A DNA stretch of 64,000 bases from Flavobacterium jumunjinense (GCF_021650975.2 NZ_CP091285.1:1178001-1242000), one strand, 5' to 3'; shown: positions 37,155-45,020, numbered from the stretch's first letter. The notes: generated by a model not told the origin, from the sequence alone. Numbers and translations: made by a program.

Positions 37155-37982
37155 TCATTTTAAATCAATCACTTCATTGAAAGCATTTAATACCAGCTTC
37201 TTATCCGATGAATCTCGAATTGCAAATACTATTTTCTTAAATGCGTATGAATACTTCTCTTTTATAACAGTCATAAATAAACTTGCTACTTCTCTTGGTT
37301 CATTTCTAAATACTCCACAGCCCCAAGCTCCAAGAATCAAAGTTTCTATATTTTGTTGATTTGCAATTTGCAAAACATGCTCAATTCTTTCTATAAAAAC
37401 AGCTTCTATTTGTTCTATTTCTTCTGTTCGGTTGTGTTGTAACATAGCTCCTTTATTAGGTGCAGGTGAAGTTATAACGTCAACAACTATCTCTTTTGCA
37501 AGTGTATTTCCTTCATCGTTAAACCAAAATATTGTAGCAGGACTGTATATCATATAATCTGAATATAAAAAAGTACGTTGACTTTTATTATATTCATACA
37601 TGGTTTTATCTTTTGTAAGTGAGGCATACAAACTTGATGATCGTGCTAAACTTTCTTCTTGTGCTGATGCTCCTCCTAAAAAGCCTCCTCCAGGATTTTT
37701 TGCTGAGGCAAAATTCAAAACTGCTATTTTAGTCTCTCTTTCTTCTATCATAGCTTCCATAGTAGAACAATTTTTAACTACTATTTGTACACTTTCATTA
37801 TTCTCGATTATTGGTTTATCCATTATTCCATTCCATTCTTCTGGTGCTATGGTAAACGTTTTTTCAATGTTATTTTCTATAGCAAGACGCACTTCTACTT
37901 TTTCATTATTTTTATAATAAAATCCGTCTTGTATAATTTGTATTGTATTTTGCGCTATTCCTAGCCTACTATTTTTATTCAT
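37155..37982 (-). CDS. TIGR02452-family microbial PARG-like macrodomain protein
   Basis: 275 residues. KNPGGGFLGGASAQEESLARSS is the PARG catalytic loop (GGG-X-QEE) and LGAWGCGVFRNEP the second macrodomain block. Homologues remove poly- or mono-ADP-ribose or its esters from protein. The catalytic Glu pair is present. It is the first gene after the palindromic repeat at 38044-38099 and probably starts a sub-operon. Confidence 0.88.
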   Translation of the reverse strand: MNKNSRLGIAQNTIQIIQDGFYYKNNEKVEVRLAIENNIEKTFTIAPEEWNGIMDKPIIENNESVQIVVKNCSTMEAMIEERETKIAVLNFASAKNPGGGFLGGASAQEESLARSSSLYASLTKDKTMYEYNKSQRTFLYSDYMIYSPATIFWFNDEGNTLAKEIVVDVITSPAPNKGAMLQHNRTEEIEQIEAVFIERIEHVLQIANQQNIETLILGAWGCGVFRNEPREVASLFMTVIKEKYSYAFKKIVFAIRDSSDKKLVLNAFNEVIDLK

Positions 37983-38043
37983 TTTTTCTAGTATTAATTT
38001 CTTTAAAATATTTTAAAAAAGTTTAAAACATTATGGATTTTAG

Positions 38044-38099
38044 GTTCTCGATACATTTTTTATTCCATTTCATTGTATAAAAAATACTCGAACTGACGT
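38044..38099. repeat. 56-bp palindromic dispersed repeat, copy 2 in the NAD locus
   Basis: Same 56-base element as 31288-31343 with only a few differences (TTCATTGTATAAAAAATACTCG against TCCATTGCATAAAAAACACTCG); lies about 10 bases after the prs-like stop, as copy 1 lies after the crystallin-J1-like stop. Likely hairpin; may separate transcription units. Confidence 0.7.
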
Positions 38100-38109
38100 G
38101 AACTACTAT

Positions 38110-38940
38110 TTATTTTACTTCTAATTTAATCACTTCCACATTCTCATTCTCAATATCTTTGAAAGAATTGGTTGTAAATATCTTTTTAAAAACACTTAAA
38201 CTTTCAAATCCTTTGTTGAAAATACCGTGGCTTACTGCTAAGTATAAGTTGCCAGCGTTTTTGTTTTTAAGTTCTTCGGCTAAGCCAATGAATGTTCCTC
38301 CTCCATCGCAAATGTCATCTACGATTAAACAATCTTTGCCTTGTAAGTCTTCTGAATACACTTTGAAGCCTGATAATTTCCCTGTTTTTACATCTCTACT
38401 TTTACTGCATTCTACTACCTCAACTCCTCCTAAATATTCCGATACTTTGTAGATTTTCTTTAATGCTCCTCCATCTGGTGAAATTAGCAAAACATTATTT
38501 CCTATTGTTTTAATAACTTGTTGGATGAAATTATAATTGGTTACTACTTCACAATTATTCAATAATGCGGGAGTTACTTCAGAATGCGGGTCGAATACTT
38601 GGATTCTATTTAAGTTAAAACTATTGATAATGTCTGCATATACTTTAACAGACAAGGGTTCACCTGGAATCATGACACGATCTTGTCTTGCTGCTGGAAA
38701 GTAAGGAATAAAAGCATTGATGGTTTTTACCCCCATTCTTCTTAAAGCATCTATTGCCAAACAAAACAATCCTAGGTCGTTAAATGAATTGAGACGGTGT
38801 GTAACGGTTACCGTTACAGTAGTATCAAAATTGGCTGTGATTTTTATATGTGGTTCTCCTCCTGAAAAAACAAAACTTTGAAATTCAATCGTATTTTCTT
38901 TTCCTAAGGGACTAAAATTAGTATCTAAATTAAGAATCAT
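38110..38940 (-). CDS. Prs-like phosphoribosyl-pyrophosphate synthetase
   Basis: 276 residues from the ATG at 38940 (a TTG start at 38964 lies in the operator and is rejected). FPAARQDRVMIPGEPLSVK and the PRPP loop IVDDICDGGGTF mark the family; the catalytic DLHA of housekeeping Prs is DPHSEV here, and the protein is shorter than the usual 310 residues. It makes PRPP for NAMPT or, like phage Adps, might put pyrophosphate on ADP-ribose. First gene downstream of nrtR and under its own NrtR-flanked promoter. Confidence 0.85.
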   Translation of the reverse strand: MILNLDTNFSPLGKENTIEFQSFVFSGGEPHIKITANFDTTVTVTVTHRLNSFNDLGLFCLAIDALRRMGVKTINAFIPYFPAARQDRVMIPGEPLSVKVYADIINSFNLNRIQVFDPHSEVTPALLNNCEVVTNYNFIQQVIKTIGNNVLLISPDGGALKKIYKVSEYLGGVEVVECSKSRDVKTGKLSGFKVYSEDLQGKDCLIVDDICDGGGTFIGLAEELKNKNAGNLYLAVSHGIFNKGFESLSVFKKIFTTNSFKDIENENVEVIKLEVK

Positions 38941-38947
38941 AATATTT

Positions 38948-38962
38948 GTGTTTATTTTACAC
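38948..38962. promoter_or_regulatory. Operator 1 upstream of prs (GTGTTTATTTTACAC)
   Basis: 15-bp imperfect palindrome (GTGTT-N5-TACAC), one base different from operator 2. It lies immediately before the prs ATG and covers the predicted transcription start. Assigned to the adjacent NrtR by position, not by experiment. Confidence 0.65.
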
Positions 38963-38991
38963 AAAATTATAATTTAATTTTTTACTGACAA
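38962..38991 (-). promoter_or_regulatory. prs promoter: TTG-N19-TAATTTTG
   Basis: Minus strand has TTG (38989-38991), 19 bases, then TAATTTTG (38962-38969), an excellent match to the flavobacterial TTG-N19-TANNTTTG. It sits between operators 1 and 2. Confidence 0.7.
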
Positions 38992-39002
38992 AATTTTATT
39001 TA

Positions 39003-39017
39003 GTGTTTTTTTTACAC
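39003..39017. promoter_or_regulatory. Operator 2 upstream of prs (GTGTTTTTTTTACAC)
   Basis: Same word as operator 1 with one change at the centre. It overlaps the last codons and stop of nrtR. Two sites about 55 bp apart fit cooperative repression or looping across the promoter. Confidence 0.65.
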
Positions 39018-39707
39018 TAATTTGATTTCAAAGTGAATCCCCTCTTTTTCAAGCCTTTTGTACTCGGCAACATTAAAAGTATATAATTTTGCTGGACGGC
39101 CCGATTTCTTATCTGCAAATTCTTCCGTTTCGGTTATAAACCCAAAACTCATCATTTTTTTTCTAAAATTTCTTCGATCTATATCTTTTGCAATAATAGT
39201 CGTGTATAAATTCTCTAGATCCGAAAACATAAATTTATTGGGCAACAAATCGAAACCTATTGGTTGATAGGTTAATTTATTTTTTAATCTTTTTATTGCT
39301 CTATTCACTATCTCATCATGATCGAAGGCTAGATTTGGAATTTTATCAATTTCTACCCAAGATACATGGTCAGCATCTGTATCTGCAATTAAGGTTAATT
39401 TTGATGGATCTACTAAAGCAAAATAGGCTACAGAAATTACTCTATTTCTTGGATCTCTAGAAATATCGTCTCCAAAAGTATATAATTGTTCTAGGTAATT
39501 TACTGAAACATTCGTTTCTTCTTTCAGCTCTCTTTTGACCGCTTCTAGTAAAGATTCGTCTTCTTGCACCAAACCACCAGGCAAAGCCCAGTAAGTGTTT
39601 TGGCTACCAAATTTTTGCTGAATTAACAATACATATAATTTGTTCTCTCTGTATCCGAAAACTACTGCATCTACGGCTATTTTGATATTTTGAAGACTTG
39701 CTGACAT
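39012..39707 (-). CDS. nrtR: NrtR-type transcription regulator: NUDIX domain plus winged helix
   Basis: 231 residues. Residues 1-150 are a NUDIX fold with the box GGLVQEDESLLEAVKRELKEET; the rest (FMFSDLENLYTTII...NFRKKMMSFGFI...GRPAKLYTF) is the winged-helix DNA-binding part typical of NrtR. NrtR proteins bind ADP-ribose or related signals and derepress NAD genes; several keep or lose NUDIX activity, and here GxxxxxEx7REUxEEx is intact. It precedes prs and lies upstream of the whole array. Confidence 0.9.
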   Translation of the reverse strand: MSASLQNIKIAVDAVVFGYRENKLYVLLIQQKFGSQNTYWALPGGLVQEDESLLEAVKRELKEETNVSVNYLEQLYTFGDDISRDPRNRVISVAYFALVDPSKLTLIADTDADHVSWVEIDKIPNLAFDHDEIVNRAIKRLKNKLTYQPIGFDLLPNKFMFSDLENLYTTIIAKDIDRRNFRKKMMSFGFITETEEFADKKSGRPAKLYTFNVAEYKRLEKEGIHFEIKLV

Positions 39708-39713
39708 AAAAAC

Positions 39714-39735
39714 GTGTATTTAGTACGCAAATATA
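39714..39735 (-). promoter_or_regulatory. nrtR promoter with a third, weaker operator
   Basis: Minus-strand TATATTTG at 39728-39735 is a -7 box for nrtR; GTGTATTTAGTACGC (39714-39728) is a degenerate GTGTA-N5-TACGC site overlapping the predicted start. This suggests autoregulation. Confidence 0.45.
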
Positions 39736-39819
39736 GTTTATTTTGTTTTCTCTATATACTTTTGACTATTTGTTTTATGCTTTCTCACGAATTTTTGTGG
39801 TATTATTTTCTAATTATAG

Positions 39820-39874
39820 TTACTATAAGGTTACTATAACCTTACTATAAAGTTACTATAAGGTTACTATAAAA
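39820..39874. repeat. 11-bp-period tandem array, five units of TTACTATAA-NN
   Basis: TTACTATAAGG, -CC, -AG, -GG and -AA start at 39820, 39831, 39842, 39853 and 39864, exactly 11 bases apart, about one helical turn. It lies 85 bp upstream of the nrtR -7 box. May be a slippage repeat or a phased protein-binding array. Confidence 0.75.
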
Positions 39875-39922
39875 TAGCTTCATAATGGCTAAGCAGAAGA
39901 CGATAATGAAACACAAGGCAAG

Positions 39923-40177
39923 CTAATTTTTAAAGGTTTTTATATTTTCTAATGCTTTATCTACTAACTCACCACTTTTCCATTTCAATTGTTCTTTTAC
40001 AAAATAAGGTCAAGTCTTTTCTATTGAATTTTTAAAATGATTTGCAACAACTTTATCATTCCAATTTCTAAAATGGGAAACTACTTTTTAACAAAAATTA
40101 CAAAAGTCTCCATTCTCTAAGGTTTTAAAGCTTTTCAATTTTTCAGAACAAGGTTCCTTTATAGCTAAATTGTTTAT
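39923..40177 (-). pseudogene. Decayed small gene (FCNFC-type flavobacterial protein)
   Basis: The minus strand reads in one frame (85 codons including stop) as INNLAIKEPCSEKLKSF, GDFCNFC, stop, KVVSHFRNWNDK, NSIEKT, stop, then PYFVKEQL and a TAG end. The first codon is ATA where homologues have ATG. The pattern PCSEKW...GxFCxxCxxxVxDF is common in flavobacterial proteins I have seen. Two in-frame stops (TAA and TGA) and the lost start make it a pseudogene. Confidence 0.55.
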
Positions 40178-40245
40178 AGTTCACCGTTTTACTTTTGATA
40201 AACATGAAATATGTAAACGTTTAACACTAAAAAATATAAAAAAAT

Positions 40246-41142
40246 TTATTTTAAGAACAGTCGTAATTCCTCTATGACTTCTTCTAAAACATTATTTAGG
40301 GCTTCATTTTTTCTGGACAATAAAAAAACTTTTGTAGTAGGCATTTTGGGACTATTCCAAAGTAATTGCACTTTTTTTTCTTTTATATATGATTTGATAT
40401 TAACATCCCAAACGATAGCTAATCCAGAATTTTTTATCAGGGCTTGAATTAAGTCGCTTTCAGAAGGTATGATGTAGTTAGAAACTAGCGTGGGTCTTTT
40501 TTTATCAAAAACGTATAACCAAAATAATTTTACATGCGGTATTCTTGCATCATAATTATACCATTTCTGCTTGTTTAACCAATTTTCTACTGCTATTAAA
40601 TTATCGTTTTTAATTTCCTTTTTCACATCTATTATATCCAAATCATTACTTGCAATCATGATTTGTTTGATTTTTCCAAGTTCCTTTTGGATTGTATCAA
40701 AAGTATCATATTGCTTCGTTACAATTGCGAAATCTATTTTTTTTGCATCTACTAAACTAAATAACTCGTCATTTTCTCCATAGAAAAAATCAATAAAGTC
40801 GAATTTTGAAATTAATTGATTACCAAAACAAGAAAATAAATGTTTAGAGATTCCAACAGAAACTAATTTATTAGCATTAAATGCTTTATCTCTAAATCCA
40901 TTTTCTACATTTTCAAGTCTATCTAAAGCCTCTATAATCAGATTATTCAGTAACTTAGCATATTCAGTAGGCTCTACTCCTTTTGATTTCCTATTGAACA
41001 ACTTATAGCCTACATGTGCTTCCAACATGGCTATTTGCTGGCTTACAGCAGGCTGGCTTATGAATAATTCTTTGGCAGCATTTGAAAAATTACCATTTTT
41101 ATAAACCGATTTAAATGTTCGATACCATTCTAAATTAACCAT
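40246..41142 (-). CDS. LysR-family transcription regulator
   Basis: 298 residues from the ATG at 41142 (MVNLEWYRTFKSVYKNG). The winged helix-turn-helix is FSNAAKELFISQPAVSQQIAMLEAHVG, followed by a LysR substrate domain. It is divergent from the DJ-1-like/adh pair and probably controls that pair; the 140 bp between contain a perfect 14-bp palindrome (ATAAATATATTTAT at 41146-41159), a typical LysR site. A longer reading to 41238 is rejected because the palindrome and promoter lie in it. Confidence 0.92.
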   Translation of the reverse strand: MVNLEWYRTFKSVYKNGNFSNAAKELFISQPAVSQQIAMLEAHVGYKLFNRKSKGVEPTEYAKLLNNLIIEALDRLENVENGFRDKAFNANKLVSVGISKHLFSCFGNQLISKFDFIDFFYGENDELFSLVDAKKIDFAIVTKQYDTFDTIQKELGKIKQIMIASNDLDIIDVKKEIKNDNLIAVENWLNKQKWYNYDARIPHVKLFWLYVFDKKRPTLVSNYIIPSESDLIQALIKNSGLAIVWDVNIKSYIKEKKVQLLWNSPKMPTTKVFLLSRKNEALNNVLEEVIEELRLFLK

Positions 41143-41145
41143 GAT

Positions 41146-41169
41146 ATAAATATATTTATTACAAACATA
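41146..41169 (-). promoter_or_regulatory. LysR promoter and palindrome
   Basis: ATAAATATATTTAT (41146-41159) is a perfect palindrome, and minus-strand TATGTTTG (41162-41169) fits the -7 consensus. Likely autoregulated divergent control region. Confidence 0.4.
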
Positions 41170-41257
41170 ATTTAAATTATTTTTACTAATATCATTAAAA
41201 TAGTAATTTTGATAAATATTTAAAAAATGTTGAAACATAAAATAGTAACCTTATCCT

Positions 41258-41265
41258 TAATTTTG
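41258..41265 (+). promoter_or_regulatory. Candidate -7 box (TAATTTTG) for the DJ-1-like/adh operon
   Basis: TAATTTTG fits TANNTTTG, 17 bases before the ATG at 41283. Confidence 0.4.
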
Positions 41266-41282
41266 ATTAAAATTTAGAAAGT

Positions 41283-42077
41283 ATGAAAAACATAGCAATA
41301 GCTTTATTATTAGTAATGACAATCAGTTGTAAAGAAAAAGAAGATACCACTGAAACAGTAACACAAAACGAAGAAGAAACAACAAAAAAAGAAACCATGA
41401 AAAAAGTAGTATTTGTATTAACTAGTCATGATGAACTGGGAAGTACTGGAGAAAAAACAGGATTTTGGATAGAAGAATTTGCAGCACCTTATTATGAATT
41501 AGCGGACAAAGGAGTTGAAATAACTATTGCTTCACCAGCAGGAGGTCAACCACCAATTGATCCAAAAAGTGCTGATCCATCATCAGCAACAGAAGACACT
41601 AAACGATTTGACAATGACAAAACCTTGCAAGAAAAGTTAGCAAATACAGTAAAATTAGCCACTATAAATCAAGCTGATTATGACGCAGTCTTTTATCCTG
41701 GTGGTCATGGCCCATTATGGGATTTAGCTTCTAGTGAAGATTCGAAATCATTAATTGCTTCTTTTTATACGAACAACAAACCTGTTGCTTTTGTTTGTCA
41801 TGCTCCAGGAGTATTGAAAGATGTAAAAGTAAACGGAGAATTTTTAGTAAAAGGAAAAAAAGTTACTGGTTTTACAAATACAGAAGAAGAAGCAGTTGGC
41901 TTAACTAAAGTAGTTCCTTTCCTACTAGAAGATGCTTTGCAAGCTAATGGAGCTATTTATAGTAAAGGAGAAAATTGGGCACCTTATGCCGTTGAAGATG
42001 GTGTATTAATTACAGGACAAAATCCAGCTTCTTCTAAATTAGTAGCTCAAAAATTATTAGAACAATTAAATAAATAA
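41283..42077 (+). CDS. DJ-1/PfpI-superfamily protein, candidate lipoprotein (Hsp31-like)
   Basis: 264 residues. The N-terminus (MKNIAIALLLVMTISC) is a lipoprotein-type signal with Cys16, followed by an acidic linker. From residue 39 the Hsp31-like domain begins; the nucleophile is Cys in FVCHAPGVL, with the acidic partner in WIEEFAAPYYEL. Members deglycate or detoxify methylglyoxal. Four bases separate it from the iron alcohol dehydrogenase; both suit aldehyde detoxification under LysR control. Confidence 0.85.
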   Translation: MKNIAIALLLVMTISCKEKEDTTETVTQNEEETTKKETMKKVVFVLTSHDELGSTGEKTGFWIEEFAAPYYELADKGVEITIASPAGGQPPIDPKSADPSSATEDTKRFDNDKTLQEKLANTVKLATINQADYDAVFYPGGHGPLWDLASSEDSKSLIASFYTNNKPVAFVCHAPGVLKDVKVNGEFLVKGKKVTGFTNTEEEAVGLTKVVPFLLEDALQANGAIYSKGENWAPYAVEDGVLITGQNPASSKLVAQKLLEQLNK

Positions 42078-42081
42078 GATA

Positions 42082-43245
42082 ATGAACAATTTTGAATTAT
42101 ATAATCCCGTAAATTATGTTTTTGGGAAAGGTCAAATAGAACAACTGAAAGACTTAGTGCCAAATAAAAAAATTCTAATCGCTTATGGTGGTGGAAGTAT
42201 TTTTAAAAATGGTGTATACGATCAAGTTAAAGCTGCATTGCCTACTCACGACGTTGTGGAGTTTGGCGGCATTGAGCCCAACCCTCGCTATGAAACTTTA
42301 ATGAAGGCTGTTGAAATTATTCGTAAAGAAAAAATCGAATTCATTTTAGCTGTTGGTGGTGGAAGTGTAATTGATGGTGTTAAATTTATTTCTGCTGCTG
42401 TGAATTATGAAGGTGATGCTGCTGAAATTTTAAGAAAACGTATCTTATTCAAAGATGTTTCAAAGGTTATTCCATTTGGAACTGTTTTAACTTTACCTGC
42501 AACTGGCTCTGAAATGAATTCTGGTGCAGTAGTAACTATTGAAGCAACGCAAGAAAAGTTAACATTAGGAGGAAGCGCATTGTTTCCAGTTTTTTCTATT
42601 GTTGATCCAACCGTTATTATCTCTTTACCAAAAAGACAGTTACAGAATGGTGTTGTAGACGCCTTTACACACGTAATGGAACAATATCTAACTTATACTC
42701 ATGATGCGCTTTTACAAGATAGAATTTCTGAAAGTATTCTGCAAACTTTAATTGAAATAGGACCAGAAGTTGTAGAGAATCCTAGCGATTACAAATTAGC
42801 CTCAAACTTTGTTTGGAGTGCAACAATGGCTTTAAATGGTTTGATTCAAAAGGGAGTTCCTTCAGATTGGGCAACACATATGATTGGCCACGAATTAACT
42901 GCTTTATATGAAATTGATCACGCTAGAACTTTAGCTATTATTGCTCCAAGTCTATACAAAGTTATGTTTGAAACTAAGAAAGATAAATTAGCACAATACG
43001 GTCAACGTGTTTGGAATATTACTGGGAACTCTACGGAAGAGATTGCAGAAAAAGCCATTGAAAAAACCGTAGAATTTTTCCATACAATGGGTATGAAAAC
43101 TAAAATTTCTGAAAACACAGAAAACTATGAAAACACAGCAGACTTCATTGTAAGCCGTTTTGAAGAAAGAGGCTGGAAAGCAATGGGCGAAAAACAAAAC
43201 ATTACTCCAGAAAAGGTGAGAGAAATAGTTGAAATGAGTTATTAA
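42082..43245 (+). CDS. Iron-containing alcohol dehydrogenase (YqhD/BDH-like)
   Basis: 387 residues. GGGSxIDGVKFI near the N-terminus and the Fe/Zn ligands in VVDAFTHVMEQY and GHELTALYEIDHARTLAI are intact. It reduces aldehydes with NADPH, consistent with the DJ-1-like neighbour. The stop overlaps the stop of the convergent NHL gene by two bases on complementary strands. Confidence 0.92.
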   Translation: MNNFELYNPVNYVFGKGQIEQLKDLVPNKKILIAYGGGSIFKNGVYDQVKAALPTHDVVEFGGIEPNPRYETLMKAVEIIRKEKIEFILAVGGGSVIDGVKFISAAVNYEGDAAEILRKRILFKDVSKVIPFGTVLTLPATGSEMNSGAVVTIEATQEKLTLGGSALFPVFSIVDPTVIISLPKRQLQNGVVDAFTHVMEQYLTYTHDALLQDRISESILQTLIEIGPEVVENPSDYKLASNFVWSATMALNGLIQKGVPSDWATHMIGHELTALYEIDHARTLAIIAPSLYKVMFETKKDKLAQYGQRVWNITGNSTEEIAEKAIEKTVEFFHTMGMKTKISENTENYENTADFIVSRFEERGWKAMGEKQNITPEKVREIVEMSY

Positions 43246-44798
43246 TTTTTTACAATTTTAACCATCTTACTTCTAGAATTTGATTCCACTTTAAGAAAAT
43301 AAACACCTTTCTCAATCGTTGAGAAGTCTATTTGAAAGTTTTCTTGATTTGGAATCAGTTCTTTTACAATAACACCTAGAGCATTCATTACCAAAACAGA
43401 AGATACGATTTCTTTGGACTCAATTTTCAAAATTGTTGTCGTTGGGTTTGGAAAAACTAAAAGCTTATTAGTGTCAAAAGCAGGAGTTTGTAATGCACCA
43501 ACTTCAATACCTAACACAAAAGAACTACTTCCAAATATATTGGAAACTTCAACTGTATAGTCGGTCATTGGAGAGTTTTCCGTAGGTGTACCACTAATTT
43601 CACCAGTATACACATTAAAGTTCAATCCATTAGGTAAACTAGGTACAATTGAATATTTATAGGTAATTATCTTTCTAATCTTATGATTTGCATAATCTGC
43701 TATAAAAAGCTCATCTTGACTATTAATAGTAATACCCGTTAACTCTTTAAAGGTAGCCAAAGACACAACAACATCATTTGCTCCTTGAGCACCAGTACCA
43801 GCAAAAGTAGACACATTTCCAGAAGGATCAATTTTGCGAATCTTATGATTTCCACTATCAGTTACATAACAATTATCGTTAGAGTCGAACACAAGAACAG
43901 CAGGATGGCTAAAAGAAGCCAAAACACCTAAATCATCAGTACTACCATCGGTTCCGGAACCTGCAAATGTTGAAACAATTCCATTTGTGTTAATTTTACG
44001 TATTCTGTTATTACCATAATCAGCAACATATAAAACACCTGTAGAATCAAAACAAAGTCCCGTTGGCCCATTAAATTGCGCAACAGTAACATTACCATCA
44101 TTAAAACCAGAAATACCTGTTCCTGCAAGTGTAGTTACTATTCCACTGGGAGTTACTTTACGTATACAATGATTACTATAATCAGCAACATATAGATTAT
44201 CATTTTCATCTATAGCCATAGCTGCTGGAAAATAAAATTTTGAATTTACTCCTATTCCATCTTGAAAACCTGCCACTCCAGAACCCGCAAACGTAGTTAC
44301 CTGTCCGTTAATATCAATTTTTCTAATCTTATGATTGCTTTGATCTGTAATAAAAATATTTCCTTGAGAATCTACAATTGCGCCATCTGGATATTTGAAT
44401 GTTGCAACATTTGATGCTCCATCTGCCGCACCAATACTTCCCGTTCCAGAAATAGTCGTAACAATTCCAGTTGAAGAAACACTTCTAATTTTGTGATTAC
44501 TTCTATCTACAACAATTAAATTATTCTGATTATCGAAAGTAACAACTGTAGGATAATTAAAAGAAGCTACTGTAGATGTTCCATCCATTGCTCCAATAGT
44601 TCCAGTACCTGAAAAAGTTGAAACTACAGGTTCTGTAGGAACTGCACCGCCAGAATTTGTAGGATATAATGGCGTAATTGTCTGATTGTTTACAAAACTA
44701 TTTGGTGTTGTATAACTAATATTTGGTGCTTGAGAAAAAACATTCCAATAAGTTATAACAAAAAAAAGAATAAGAATATGTTTTTTATTTGTCTTCAT
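43242..44798 (-). CDS. NHL-repeat secreted protein with type IX sorting domain
   Basis: 518 residues: signal peptide (FFVITYWNVFSQ), about six NHL units (GxxxVxxSxxGNIFITDQSNHKIRK pattern, each with VSTFAGSG-like joins), a putative Ig-like segment PSLPNGLNFNVYTGEISGTP, and a C-terminal domain with LLVFPNPTTTI...KMVKIVKN, a T9SS type A sorting signal. Probably exported to the surface; NHL propellers usually mediate binding. Ligand unknown. Confidence 0.85.
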   Translation of the reverse strand: MKTNKKHILILFFVITYWNVFSQAPNISYTTPNSFVNNQTITPLYPTNSGGAVPTEPVVSTFSGTGTIGAMDGTSTVASFNYPTVVTFDNQNNLIVVDRSNHKIRSVSSTGIVTTISGTGSIGAADGASNVATFKYPDGAIVDSQGNIFITDQSNHKIRKIDINGQVTTFAGSGVAGFQDGIGVNSKFYFPAAMAIDENDNLYVADYSNHCIRKVTPSGIVTTLAGTGISGFNDGNVTVAQFNGPTGLCFDSTGVLYVADYGNNRIRKINTNGIVSTFAGSGTDGSTDDLGVLASFSHPAVLVFDSNDNCYVTDSGNHKIRKIDPSGNVSTFAGTGAQGANDVVVSLATFKELTGITINSQDELFIADYANHKIRKIITYKYSIVPSLPNGLNFNVYTGEISGTPTENSPMTDYTVEVSNIFGSSSFVLGIEVGALQTPAFDTNKLLVFPNPTTTILKIESKEIVSSVLVMNALGVIVKELIPNQENFQIDFSTIEKGVYFLKVESNSRSKMVKIVKN

Positions 44799-44818
44799 AG
44801 TACTAACAAATGTAAAAC

Positions 44819-44853
44819 AAAAAAGCGTTCAACAGTAAATCTTGAACGCTTTT
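44819..44853 (-). terminator. Hairpin in the leader of the NHL gene
   Basis: AAAAGCGTTCAA, 9-base loop, TTGAACGCTTTT, then T-tract on the minus strand. No minus-strand gene lies upstream, so it may be an attenuator or end of a small leader RNA. A -7-like TACATTTG (44807-44814) lies after it, almost adjacent to the NHL ATG. Confidence 0.55.
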
Positions 44854-45020
44854 AACTAACCAACCAAAACTAAATAGATTAACCCAAACTATTTAAAATA
44901 TACACATAGAACGCAACGAAAAAAAAATAATTGCCCTAGGAATGATTAAATAAATGTTAAAATTTAAATCCTAAAAAAACACACATAAAACTGTTATTTC
45001 GGATATTGAAACTATTTCTT

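Larger units (their letters stand above)
39708..40245. other. Gene-poor 538-base stretch
   Basis: Contains the nrtR promoter, an 11-bp-period direct repeat array (39820-39874), a decayed gene (39923-40177) and otherwise nothing I recognise. AT-rich. Confidence 0.8.

Noticed and set aside
23083..39707. A DarT-type toxin or other clear ADP-ribosyltransferase effector
   Set aside because: No DarT, ParT or Tre-like motifs seen; only a speculative ART-like small protein.
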